DNA from: Balanoglossus misakiensis
Taxonomy: Eukaryota > Hemichordata
Assembly (NCBI GenBank): GCA_040954595.2
Contig: CM082578.2
Coordinates: 14,880,001-14,944,000 of the forward strand
Length of the DNA stretch: 64,000 bases
Direction of reading: 5' to 3'
Numbering within the stretch: position 1 is the first letter of the stretch; the number at the start of each line of letters is the position of its first letter. Below are positions 27,421-40,700 of this stretch, in pieces. Both the position numbers and the translations under genes were made by a program. The notes under the pieces are model-generated. The model was not told where the DNA came from and made no database searches. It was given only the letters and a program-made list of their open reading frames with translations.

Positions 27421-28345
27421 ACAGTTGACGAACAGTTGATGGCTAGTGGCCAGTTGACGGTTAGTAGCCAGTTCACAAACAGATGATAGGCTATCGGTCA
27501 GTTGATGAACAGTTGAAGACTAGTGTCCAGTTGACGGTTAGTGGCCAGTTGACGGTTAGTAGCCAGTTCACAAACAGATGATAGGCTATCGGTCAGTTGA
27601 CGAACAGTTGAAGGCTAGTGTCCAGTTGACGGTTAGTGGCCTGTTCACAAACAGATGATAGGCTATCGGTCAGTTGATGAACAGTTGAAGACTAGTGTCC
27701 AGTTGACGGTTAGTGGCCAGTTCACAAACAGATGATAGGCTATCGGTCAGTTGACGAACAGTTGAAGGCTAGTGTCCAGTTGACGGTTAGTGGCCAGTTC
27801 ACAAACAGATGATAGGCTATCGGTCAGTTGACGAACAGTTGAAGGCTAGTGTCCAGTTGACGGTTAGTGGCCAGTTCACAAACAGATGATAGGCTATCGG
27901 TCAGTTGATGAACAGTTGAAGACTAGTGTCCAGTTGACGGTTAGTAGCCAGTTCACAAACAGATGATAGGCTATTGGCCAGTTGACGAACAGTTGAAGGC
28001 TAGTGTCCAGTTGACGGTTAGTGGCCAGTTCACAAACAGATGATAGGCTATTGGCCAGTTGACGAACAGTTGAAGGCTAGTGTCCAGTTGACGGTTAGTG
28101 GCCAGTTCACAAACAGATGATAGGCTATTGGCCAGTTGACGAACAGTTGAAGGCTAGTGTCCAGTTGACGGTTAGTGGCCAGTTGACGGTTAGTGGCCAG
28201 TTGACGGTTAGTAGCCAGTTCACAAACAGATGATAGGCTATTGGCCAGTTGACGAACAGTTGAAGGCTAGTGTCCAGTTGACGGTTAATGGACAGTTGAC
28301 GAAGTTGATGGCAATGGGCCAGTTGACGAACAGTTGATATCTATA
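27421..28345. repeat. 77-bp minisatellite array, about 10 copies
   Basis: The marker ACAAACAGATGATAGGCTAT recurs ten times from 27473 to about 28240, mostly at exact 77-bp spacing (for example unit boundaries at 27620, 27697 and 27774). Each unit is itself built from CCAGTT-starting sub-units, the shortest being the 18-mer CCAGTTGACGGTTAGTGG. Extra 18-bp sub-units are inserted after the first copy and before the last. Two unit types (GATGAAC..GAAGAC and GACGAAC..GAAGGC) are interspersed, and the last four copies share a variant CTATTGGCC. The 77-bp period is not a multiple of three, so the array is non-coding. Confidence 0.95.
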
Positions 28346-31300
28346 TAGTGGCCATGAACTGCATCCTGTTGTTATTGTTATTTTCTCTGTTGTCATAGCC
28401 ACTGCCTTATACTGCTGGTAGATGACTAGTCATTGCACTCAGGGCATGGTTCTGCAGAATCTCTGTGGTCAGAGTGGCCAAGCATTGTAGTTGCTGAGTT
28501 CAGCTGCAGTTGCAGTTGGTTCCTTTATGCTGTTGTTGACTGGCTGTTTAAAGAGTATGATGTCCACCGCGACTGCATTTGTTGATTGCTGTTCATCTAT
28601 TGTGGCCAAGTTCAACTGACTGTTGACAGCAAGAGGATTGCAATTTGATGGAACAAACAGTAGCATAAACTTGTACATTCATTCTTTTTCACACCAATGT
28701 TTGAACAATTGCCACCTAGGCTTAAATAGTACGTTTAAACACCTTAACTTGAACTCTCTTTTACCCACAACATGTACAAGTGTCATTGCCATAAAAGTTT
28801 TTTAAGTGATCTCTGATATTACAGGTCAAAACTTCATCCATAACCACATGGTTCACTTATTGTTTGGGTTGCTATCATGTAGACATTTGTATACAAAAAT
28901 CACAGCTGCATTTATCCAGTCACAAAAATAAAGAGTGACATAAAATTCATGTTACATGAAATATTTTATAACGTCAGTCATTATCAGATGCAATGACCCG
29001 AATACAAAATCATCACTGGTTTGGTTTGATAAGGAACGTCCAGGGAATTTGACAGTTCATTGAGGCTTTGCACACTAGTTTCCCAATCTATGGTCCACTA
29101 TAAACTAACTCCATCTGCTCCACTTTCATCCATGTTGCATAATGGAACTTGAACGTAAACACCTTGGCATTTGAGAAGCTGAATCCAAGACTTCAATTCA
29201 TTCACAACTTATTTCAATTGTGATTTATACAAATCAATACCTGTAGTAATGTAACTCTTTGCTGAATACTATCAGAAGTATAAAATGATTTTTTGCCAGG
29301 TTCATGTTAAATAAAACACCTAAATACTATGGAACTATTAGCCCTGGTGGTTGGAAATCACTTTGGATGGCTGGTCATCCATGTGAATCATACTATAGTA
29401 CACTGTCATCATCAAAACTACAAACTTGACATACTTAAGGTGACCAAATGTTAACTTTAAAAATTACACTAACTTACTTAAAAAACAAACTAATAATTCT
29501 AAACTATTTTATGAATACATATAAAGAAGTTATGTTAAGTCCAGTGGCTGGCAAAGGTGCTGGGAATAACCAGTCACATACTGTAATAACAATGTGTTTT
29601 AGCAACTTGAATATAATTGTATGTTTAAACAAATGTATATGACATCAACAGGGCATGTCTCTAAACTACCTACAGCAATGAAACCACCTCTGTACTGCCC
29701 CAAAAAGGGTGTACAGAATTGGTATAATACTTGCTAGTCTTTGGGTAAATATTCAAACTAAAGTAAAAAAGGAGTGTACATATAGGTATCTGGTATCTTA
29801 TTTTTGGGCTGATCACTATTTCTGTATCAAAGGAAAACCGCTAATAATCCAAAGGTGAATAACCATTCATATTCACATACTTATGATTTTCAGAGTTTTA
29901 TATTCAAAAAGTGTTGAAGAATTGCTATTCTTAATTCGCAAAACTGCACTTCAGTGTAAAATAGTAAAACTTCAAATCGAAAGTATAACATGCTAAATAC
30001 TTTTTTTTAACAGTGACAATATCAAAAATGATTGATAGTTCAAGAGTTTCCATATTTTTTCTAGTAATAATAATTTCTTGAACATACCCCGGACTTGAAT
30101 TTGTTCCCTTACTTGCATCTTTTGTCAAAATGAAATCAAACTTAACCTTAACTTAACCTTAAATGAGTATTACTTCCATTTACTATGATACTATCAATAA
30201 CATATGTGCTATATGTGGCACATTGAATGGCAATAATTATACAAAAGATTAATGATGTTTTAGGTCAATGCTGGGAATGTTACTGCTATGTAAATGTTGC
30301 CATTGGCCATCAGCTGTACAATATCATTACATGGTGTAAACTATATATGATGTGCAATACAGCTATCAGCTGTGAGATACCACTGGCTAAGAGCTGTGCA
30401 ATGTCATTGCTATTAGCTATGCAATGACATTGAACATTTCTGACGAAAATATATTACAGGTAGGGGAACAAGGAATTTCATTTGCTATCACATCAAACAT
30501 TATCAAACATTGCCAGAAGTGACAGATGGTGGCACTAACACAGCATCTTGGTATTTCAATCAATACTTCATCATGTAATTTGTTCATGTAAACATTACTG
30601 TGGATATACCTTGCAATTACTGCCATGCTTAGTGCTTTCGTCATGTGATATATGTGAGAGACCATTTTCAGATGGGTATAGCAATTATGCTTTTCACTAG
30701 CTTTCATTCACACCATGCATTTGAAACTATTGTGTCTCAGTTGCACATGCAATGTCCGTGGGTGTGTGGTGACCACATTAAATTGCATAACAACATGACA
30801 CAGTTGAGCAGATTGAAATCAGTGATCTTCAGTCATTTCATTGCCCTTGTTAGCAAAATTTGATTTGATTTGTTTTGATTAAAAAAGAAACTGGGGCAAG
30901 TTTGATTATTGACCAGCTGGCAATATAAAATGAAGCGCTTTATATGGTGTAAGTGACGACATTGTCATTGCACCACTTAAGAGTACATGCTGGTACTTTT
31001 TTAGAGAAAATATTAATCTCTAAAACATGCCAACTTTGAACAAACTATAAGATTGTAGCTTCCATGAAAAAATGGTTATAAACGATATGTTGGATGATAC
31101 GTTATGATATTCGAAAGGCGTCTGCTACACCATTTGGAAAAATGACAAAAAAAAATAAAATAAAAAACGACAAAAAAATCCACCAAAAGTACATTGTACA
31201 TTTACAATGCAGTTTTGTCACAATTTGAACACGTGCTAATCCGTAGGGAGCTAAAATGATATGCACAATATGAAATAAGACAAACTTTTGAATATGAATG

Positions 31301-31789
31301 AGGGCACAAATATAAAAAACGCAGATTTTATCATAACATGAACACACTAAGGATTTGTATGAAAATTTTACAGCTATAAGCCAAACAACTTGTGTGATCA
31401 AGTCTTCACCAACTTAAAAAAATCTGTTGGCAAAAAGATACTGAGGTCTGTTCTAGTGGTGATTTTGAAAGAAATTCCTTGGTTAATTAAAATGGATTCA
31501 CTAAAATTTGGCAATTGTTTACAAATATTTGCTAGATCTACTAGTACATATATGGCTAAATAATGTCTCTGTCCATAGTATATTTTGGGGTATAGGCGTG
31601 TGGTTCCAAACAATAAAATAATACTTTGACAAGATGTTCGAGATTTCCTTAGTAAAGCAATTATGTTTGGTTGGGAGTTTGGGTAATTCAAATTGGCTTT
31701 CTTATCCAATCATTCCATGATTTTGATACAAGATCATAACCATGGAACATGTCTTCCAATGAAATTCATCTGTCAGCATTTTCCCAAAC
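28346..31789. other. 3' flank of the sacsin-like gene, no gene seen
   Basis: This is AT-rich DNA with only short open frames. For at least 900 nt past the sacsin stop I see no AATAAA on the minus strand, so the 3' UTR end is not identified. A degenerate AGCTGTGCAATGTCATT-like repeat recurs around 30300-30430. Confidence 0.45.
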
Positions 31790-34700
31790 TTACCTGTCTA
31801 GAAGTGTCTCAATGATATTCTTAGTATGCTGTAGTATCTGTGTTGCTGTCTCTGCATCATAGACGTCATTTGGTATAGTTGCCCCAGCATGCATATCAGG
31901 ATAGCGTGGACGCAAGTGGTCACATCTGAGATTGACGAGCACTCTTACATCATCCATTATATCTAAACCTGATTCACCCATACACAGAGTGGAAGCAAGA
32001 GAGGATATACAATGACTCTGCCTTAATGACAAGTTGCCTCCTTTGACATAAAGACCAGCTTTCAAAGCTTTCTCCACAGCTTGCTGACATTTGAAGCAGA
32101 CCCATTCAAATGATTTGCCGCCTTCTCCACTTCTGAGATCCTTCAAAGCTGCTTCAAAATCTGCCTTTGCCTGACGAAACCACCTTCTACCTTCGGAAAC
32201 GTCAGGCTGCATTTCACTAAATGGGAATGACGAATATCTGTCATGTGTGTAACCAGTTCCACTGTAGGCGGAGTGTGATGAATCAGTGCTGTGATCATTT
32301 CTTCTTTCCTGCCACGATCGATATCTGTCTCTGTGGGCCCTGGCTTCAAAGTTCCACTCATTGTAGTGTGAGGAATACCGATATGTTGATCCTCCATAAG
32401 AACCACTGCCTCCACTCGATCCCATTCGTCCAGATGTCCTACCTTCTAATCTCTCCAGTTCATTCTTGATATATTTAAACACCTCTGTTGCAAATTCTTC
32501 ATTTCCAGGATTCTTGTCAGGATGCCACTGCAAATACAACCTTTTTATGGCCCATCTATGCTGATCATCGGTCAAGGTGTTGTCAGAGAAAAGCCTCTCC
32601 AAAAATTCTGAAATTTCCCTGAACGTTTCTTCTAAACTTTGAGGTACATTCCTTGCATCAGTTTCTGTAAGTGGACCATCATATTCCGTAATGAGATTCT
32701 GTGCTTGCCTTGAAAGTTTGTAAAGATGCAAACTTGTCACAACTATTGGGTCTATTTTACCAATATAAATTTCATACATGTGTTTGAGGTTGTATTTACG
32801 GTCACCCTTTAGTGTGTCTGGGGATTTTATCTCTCTCATCACCTCAGCATAGATATAGGTTGGACTACTTGAACTGGGATCAAGAACATACCCAACATAT
32901 TCCTTCCTGCGGAAGAAATGATTGGGATTTTGGATCAGTAGGAGCATTCTTTCTTCAGGAATTTTAGAGCCAACTTGAAGAGACGCATCTGTGTCTTCTA
33001 CATTTGAGCAACCTTGCGATGCTAGATAGGCAGCAATTTTCTCTGGTATGTTACACCGCAACAGCTTTTGTATTTTGCCAAATATTTTGTTCGCTTCCCC
33101 TTGAAGTAAGCAACAGATGATTTCTGCAAAATCTATGAGTACATCGGCTTCAGTTTTGCAGGACTCATGGTCTAGATAAATGCAGTCCTGTTGTCCCTCC
33201 TGAGACAAGTACACAGGTACTCCCTTCACACTTTTTGCTATTGGCAAATGGTTGTCCAGTCTCACCAACTGCAAATTTACAGCATTCACACATCTGATTT
33301 GCAAATTCCGTAAATTGTGGAGACGATGTTGCAGTTTATCAGTTATGTTTATTTCCTTCTTGGATAATAACAGGCGAATTCCATCACAAAACTCATTAGA
33401 AGTTACCAATGTCTGGTAGTCATCTTCAAAAGAACACTGGGGATGATGTGTGCATGGCTGGATCTCAATTAGATTTTCTTTAACCATACTACTCAGGTAG
33501 ACTGGTCTTTTCTCTTGTGGCAAGCATTCAAGGAATGATTTTAGATTTGCCAGTTGTGGATGATCTGCAAGAAAATTGCAACCTAACCCAGCCACTAGCC
33601 TTTTATCACGTTCGAGATCATTAAATACCAAATCTGTGGATGTACATAGCTGAAGCTTGTCACTGAGAAGGTATATGGTATGTTCACTGAGATTTGGAAT
33701 AAGTCTTCCTTCAGATGCTTCATTCAGTAGCAAGAACAATCTAACAATTGCAAATCTTGCTTTCTTTACGTCATTTTCGTGCAAGTCTGTTGCCATGCCA
33801 TTGTTAACAGCATGAATATCTTTCAGTACATTTATATACTGCATAGCATTAGGCATATCCTGGGTGCCAAGTAATTCAAACAGAGGTTTAAACTGAAAGA
33901 GGTCATATGGCATGTCACATAAGTATGGTATCAGTTCTCCATCAAGTTTTCCTGGGAATACAACTTGACCTGCTCGAACCATGAGTCTTCCCTCATCGAC
34001 TAACACAAATGGTATGTGGGAAAGGGAATTTACAACATGTTGGCAATGTGCACACATCTCTGTTCTGTTGCTTCCATTACACATATTGGTACTTGCGTCT
34101 GGTTGACTACCTTGGCAATTTTTCATCAGGAAATTATAAACTGCCTTCATGACATCGAACATCAACATATTTGACTCTCGACTTCTAGGCCCAGTTGGTT
34201 CTTCTACCTCATCATCATTTCTCTGTGCTGCACTCATTCCAATGCACTTTCCATGATCTATCACAACTTTTAGTGGTGGCACCATCTGTATAGCAAGTCC
34301 CTTGCATATTCTCCCCAAAATGGCTTTAACATAAATGCATTCAAGAGGATCAGCCCACGATGGCAGTATTGGTGCTTGTGTCCATACCAGCTTGGTATAT
34401 TTCAGTGGAACTGCCTTCGAAAAACAGGTAAAACTGTTTTTCACTGATGGATGGAGTATTGTAAGTTTGTCTTCTGGTTGATATGATGGTATGAAGTTTA
34501 CTTCTGCAATTCTCTTGAGGAATGCTGCATTTTGAAAATACCGGTAGGCAGAATCAGTGTCATCTGGATTATTTTCAAGATATTGAAATTTCTCAAAAAA
34601 GAGATTTATCAACAGCCAAGCTCTCTTCTCTGCACAAGAAGGGTCTTCTATTCCAATTCTCTCAGCAAAGTCAAGGAAATCCCTTTCACTGACGCTTTGC

Positions 34701-37700
34701 TGGAGACCAATCTTTCTGAGAAACTCCAACCATTCAGCACTATTGAAAGGATGTGGTGGAAAGCATTCTTGAACCAGCATTTCCTTAAAGATCTCATTGG
34801 CAGGATCATAGAAGTGGTTGGCTCTGCAAAGGTTTTGGCTGCCTTCTTGGTCAGGGATAAAGGGGAGTTGAATTAGAGCAATAAACAGTTGCTTAGTAAG
34901 CTCAACGTTGTCTCTCAAGTACTCCAGATGGTGCATTTTTGCCTCGCTGCTAAATTGATCAAAATATGGTAAAATGTATTTGAGATATACATCAACAACC
35001 TCAATCTGGCCAACACCAAGTGCCCTGTGAATCTCTCCAACTGAATGGTCTTGCGCCAAAAGTGTACACCTGTCTTTTCCCATCCACACATCAGCTTCAA
35101 TGCATGGTATAATTTCACTCAAAACATGACAATTGCAATGTTGGTGGATACTTAATAGTGATCCAAATATGGTAGTGAATATTGGTAGTGATTTCAGCTT
35201 GTACTTGACAGTCAGATCTCTACAAGCATTTCCAACATCTTCTTGGAAATATTTCAGAAGAGTCGTACAATCACCACTAGTTAACTGTCCACCCCATGCA
35301 TTTGTCTGTAGAAAATGGAACAGCACCTCTATGATATCTTCTCTTCTGGCAATGCCCGCAATGTAATTCTGTAGTATTATTCGAATGTCTTCATTTGACC
35401 TGTACTGCACAGCATCATAGCAAACCATGGGGCATCCTAGTTTCTTAAGGATATCATAAGTTTCGCAAACTGAGGAAGTAGACCAGTAGGGGTCATGCGG
35501 GTCAAGTACAGTCTTCCTCAGTGATCCTGGAACTAAGTATTTGTTAGATGTTGGAATTAATGGCCAATCGTTAAGTTTGAGCAATTGTGTTCCTTTCTGC
35601 CTGTTTCCACCACTTAATGTGTACCGGTACACTAGAAACTCCCACAAAGTTTTCATCCAGGCTTCAGATGGCTGAATTTCAGTTTCAGGACACCATTTTA
35701 CATACTGCTCTGAGTTTCTCCATGTTGAGGGTAGCACCTTATCGATATTTGAGGCCAAGTCATCAACATCAAAGCATTTTGTGGCACTGCACAGGTCTTT
35801 GGTAGTCAGCCAATCCAACTCTTTCACGATGTGTTGAGAAACAAATTTGTTTTCCAACTGAGGTATCAGAGATGCATATTTAGACACAAAAACTGGCTCA
35901 TCGTTGTTAAATAATCTGACTTTGTTATCCATTGTAACACAAAGTGGGGTTTGGTGGATGTATGACTTCAGGTCTTTTCTATCTGAGTCACTGAGTTTTG
36001 TAGTGTTTACTAGGATTCTAAATGGTTCCAAACAATAGTGCAGAATGACTTTGAGATGTGCCACATCATGGAACGGTGTCTCAACTATGTTGCAAGGCAG
36101 CCTGCCCACAGCAGGCTTGGCAGGTGCTTGTCCTTTTAGAAACGTTATAACAGATGCAGGAGACACCGTAACAGTTGGTATCTCCGATTCCTTAAAACCT
36201 TCATGGACTGTGCTTGGAAGAGTTGTTAATGGTAGTCCAATCTCCCTCAAGATGTAATGAAGTAGCCCTGGTATGGCTCTACCATCCTCTGAAACTGGTT
36301 CATTGAAATATACCTCTGGTAAAGAATACCAACGCAATGAAGATGTTGCCTGGCAATAGGCGTTACTTTCACTAAGACAAGCACACCGGGGAAGATCATG
36401 TCTCAGACAATGATTATCACCATGACCTGCGATTGGAACACTTACAGGAAAAAGGCTCTCATTTGATGAACCAACTAACTTGTACATCTCTACAGCAACA
36501 TCTTTCCAGTCAGTTGTAACAATTTTAGGCACAGGGAACATGGAATTATAGATACGAATTCCAAGGCTGACATTTTCCTGGGAATGTATGCGAGCCTTGA
36601 GGCATCTCAGTGTAGCCACAAATGCAGGAGCAATGACATGCTTCTTGATCAAATCATTCCATGTTTTCTTACTGCCCTCTGTCCATAGGTTCCTCCTATA
36701 CGATCCAATGGCAAAGTGGCCATTAATGATGAAGGGAAGACCTGTTTTGATGGGTAATGGCAGAAAACAAAATGCTTGTGTATCCAGAAGTGAAATTTGC
36801 GCTTTTGTTAGATTGCTTTCAATCATTACTGCCAATCCACCCTGTGGCAGGATTAGTTTAAACATCTCATCCAAACTAAAGTGAAGTAGTTCACTACTGT
36901 CTAGATTTGAGAATCCTGCCTTCTGTGTGACCAACCACTTCGACTGACGCCCAGTAGAGGTTTTGAGATTCAAGTAGTATGTTGCAGAGACTTCAGGCAT
37001 TGTCATTACACATTCAGGATTCTTCTTGCATTCACTTGCATATGATCTGACAGTCTGACAAAATTCCTTGTGTTGTGGAATTCCTTCTGGCTCTACTTCA
37101 GCACAAACTGAAAACATTTCTTGTAGTTTACCATCTTCAGTGATATTAGACACACTTATTTTCTGCAGATGGTTCAAGAAAAGAGGCATCAAGTACATCT
37201 CACGTTGGAAGTCACTTAGAAGTCTCACCATTTCAATATCTGTACATGGTTTAGCTGAAATTCTTGACTTTGCACATGCACTCCTATCTCTCAAAGGCAG
37301 ACGAAACACTGTTGATTGCTCCAGTTGGAAGTATTCACCTAGGTATGGAGACAAAACATTGGGGAAGTCACTTTGCAGTTGTGGGACTTCAATTCTTCTT
37401 CCTGGGGATTTCCTGGTTGCACCAGGAGCATATTCTGCATGTGGGTCAAGAATGATCAGATCTTCATTGTTTGTGATAAAGGATGGACAGTCTGTCAGAT
37501 GGTAGACAGCATTAAACCCTATTCCATACTGCCCAATTGCTTCACCAACATCCCGTTTGCCACCAACACCTAGTTTTCTGATGCCATCCACATCCTTTTT
37601 AGTAAAGGGTCTGTCATTGTAAACACAAAGAGCTGGGCCTTGTAGGTTTTCCCATGTGTCACTGAACAGCCTTTCCTTTGTATGATCTCTCATGTCATAA

Positions 37701-40700
37701 ACAAAGTTTATTTCAGTGGCTCCAGCATCATCAGCATTCTGGACCAGTTCCTTTAGTATGGTACTTCCAAACGGATAATCAGAAAGTATATTCTTGAGTC
37801 TGTCAGTCAAGTCTTCATTCGCGCCAAATTCTTCCCCAATGAAGAACTCTTCAGATGATGAATAGTCATCAAGTTTTTTTGATCTCACAGCCTTCACACC
37901 AAGCTTCATAACCAGAGCACGGCTTAGAGATGGGTGAACAAATGTATATTTAACATCATCAGTCTTCATCCATGGAGCATCATTATATGCCAGATGTTCA
38001 GGTGCTTTAAGAATACAAGATTCATCTGGTATGTAAATATTCTTCAACACTTCTTCTGGTATTTCTTCTTGCTTTTCAAACTGCTCTAGCAAACGTTTCA
38101 CTATTCTCAGCAGATGTTCAGTTAAGGGTTCTCCATGCATGTCTTCTTCTACTTGACTTAATGCTCTGGCAAAATCTTGTAATGCAAACCGTTTCTTGAC
38201 ATCACAAGCTTGCAGGAGCGGTGATAAAGTGGTCAAGTACTCTGGTATGTGATATAGGTAAGGTGGACAGCTTACCTGCCGATCGATTGATAGCACATTG
38301 GGAAATATAAAAGTCCCTTCCACCAAGAACAAAGGTCTGTTACTCTCTTTTAACATGCGCAGGGAGTCAACATCCTTTATCTTGATCTTTTCTTCAATGT
38401 TATCGCCACATGAGACTCTTTTAACATTTACCAATTTATCTTGCAAGTGTCTGTATATAGATTTGCATGTGCTCTGCCTTGGATCAGACCAGTTCATAGA
38501 TGGATAGGTGGTTGTAATGGATTTGGGTGAGAGAGAATGGCTTGTGGGTTCTTCTGCATCAGGCCTGATTGAAACTTTCCCACTATCAATTATGTTGAAG
38601 AGTTGTTGGATCACTGTTTGTGCATCAGGATCACTCTTGAACTTCAGCAATTTCACCACATTATATGGAACACGACCAGATCCACCTCTCTTAGGATCAC
38701 TGTCATTTAATTTCACCACATTATATGGAACACGACCAGATCCACTTCTCTTAGGATCACTGTCATTTAAAATTGGAGCTAAGGTGCTGATAAGATGCTG
38801 GTCACCTATACGATAAAGTTCTGATGGTGATCGCAGATCATCTTGATTTTCATACCAAGGCAAAGGATGGTATTTTGGTTTCTGAAGGACGGGGAGAAAC
38901 TTGATGTTGCAAAGATCCAGAAGTTCACTATCTTGATACTTTTCCCCTTTACTGTCAAGATAGCCAATCAGAAGAGAGACACGTTTAAGTGCCTTCTCCT
39001 TGTCTTGTTCATACAGATTTTTGATGGAATTTGCACGTTCAATAACATCCTCTGTGAGCAGCTTTTCTCTGGCCATTCCAAGTTGTTTTAACTTGAGCAA
39101 ACACTCTTCTTTTCGATAGTCTTCACCAAAGGGGAACTTTCCATCACCTTCATCAAATAAGCATGCCAATGCTTTAGAGTCAGGATCAATCAGCTGTGAT
39201 GGTACTGACAGTCTAGTTCCATTTGGTGATGTTGGTATACATGCACATTGCTTCATCAAACTTTCTAGGTAATTTCTGAACTTCCATTTGTCATTTAGCA
39301 GTATGTCAAGTACAAAGCCATTTCGAATGTCTTTTGGAAGGCTTTGTAAGTTCGGGAAAAGATATTCCTCGTGGAACATTCGTTCAGAGATTTTCATTGA
39401 CTCAATGGCTTCGGCCAGTTCAAGAGTATCAAAGGACTGGAGTATTTTACATCCTATGTTGACTGTCCTTGAACATGACTCAGGCTCTTCTGACAATCTT
39501 TGATTCACAATTTTGAGGGCTTCTTGTGCAAGATCTTTGTTTCCTTGCTCAACAATTCTTGAAGAAGTAAGAGATAGGTTGTAATCTCCATTCATGTATG
39601 GCTCCTGTAGAAGAACTTTAGGAAGTTCATGCTGGTCGATTTTGCCAACAACTCGATTGTAGAAACCCCTTGCAACTTCCTGGAAGGAACTTAGATTGCC
39701 TGGATAAGTGATAGGCCACAGAAGATAACTTTGATCCGGGTTCGAGATCTTGCCACTCTGAAGTAAGCCTTCAAGCAAGATCACATATGCCTTGCTAATA
39801 GTATCACTCATAAGAATTCTGTTCCATTGGACTTCAATTGGTTCTCCAAGATCTGAATCTACGTGTTTGCGGATGTCACGTCGGTGAGACTCCACAATAA
39901 AACCACCATTGACATGAACAGGCAAGTTGGTTTTGATATGCAGAGGGAGATAGCAGAATGCCTCTCCTTCTACCTCCTGTAAGAGGTATTTGCCGTCATC
40001 CTCAGCTTGAGTTAACTTAACAGCAACACTCCCACATGGCATCAGCCCAAGTTTATTTCCTTCAGGTTTGGTTGATATGTACATGGCATCACCATCAGAA
40101 ATGCATGAACATATTGCCCAAACTTGGTCAGACTGATACTTAACTTGACCTCCATCAGCATAAGTGCAGGATACTTGAGCTGTGTATGAACTTGGAAGTG
40201 GTACTTGATAGTTCTCCTGTTCTTTTACAGCCTTGAGATACTTTGTTCCATTTTTGAGGATTTGTCTAGCTTGTTCCTTATTGAAGGACAAGTCCTTTGC
40301 TGGATGTAGTGGTTGAACTTCGTCTACCTGTATAGACATGCGCAACTCTGAATCAGCAGCATTTCCATTACTGTTTTTGATTTCATACACTTCCACTTTC
40401 TTGATGTTTTGGGTGAAGAGAAGTAACGTCTCTGCATGTTGCTGAAGACTCTCAAGAAGAACCTCCATTTTGCGTCTGTCATACGCAGTCATACATATTG
40501 GACTGTTTTCTGCGTCTGATTGGGAACGCAGGGGGAATCTGAACAATGTGGCATCAAAATTGCTGTTGTTTTCAAGGTCACATCCAAAAATGCCATCATA
40601 CACCTTGAATTGATCTGCATACATCCTAAGGACCTTGCGATTCTTCTCAAGGTCAAGTTTAATACCTGGCTGCGACTTGTTCTTTATAAGATTGGGGATA

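Noticed and set aside
31102-31709. Two minus-strand frames just downstream of sacsin
   Set aside because: They could be a terminal exon in principle, but composition is that of AT-rich non-coding DNA and no acceptor gives a convincing continuation.
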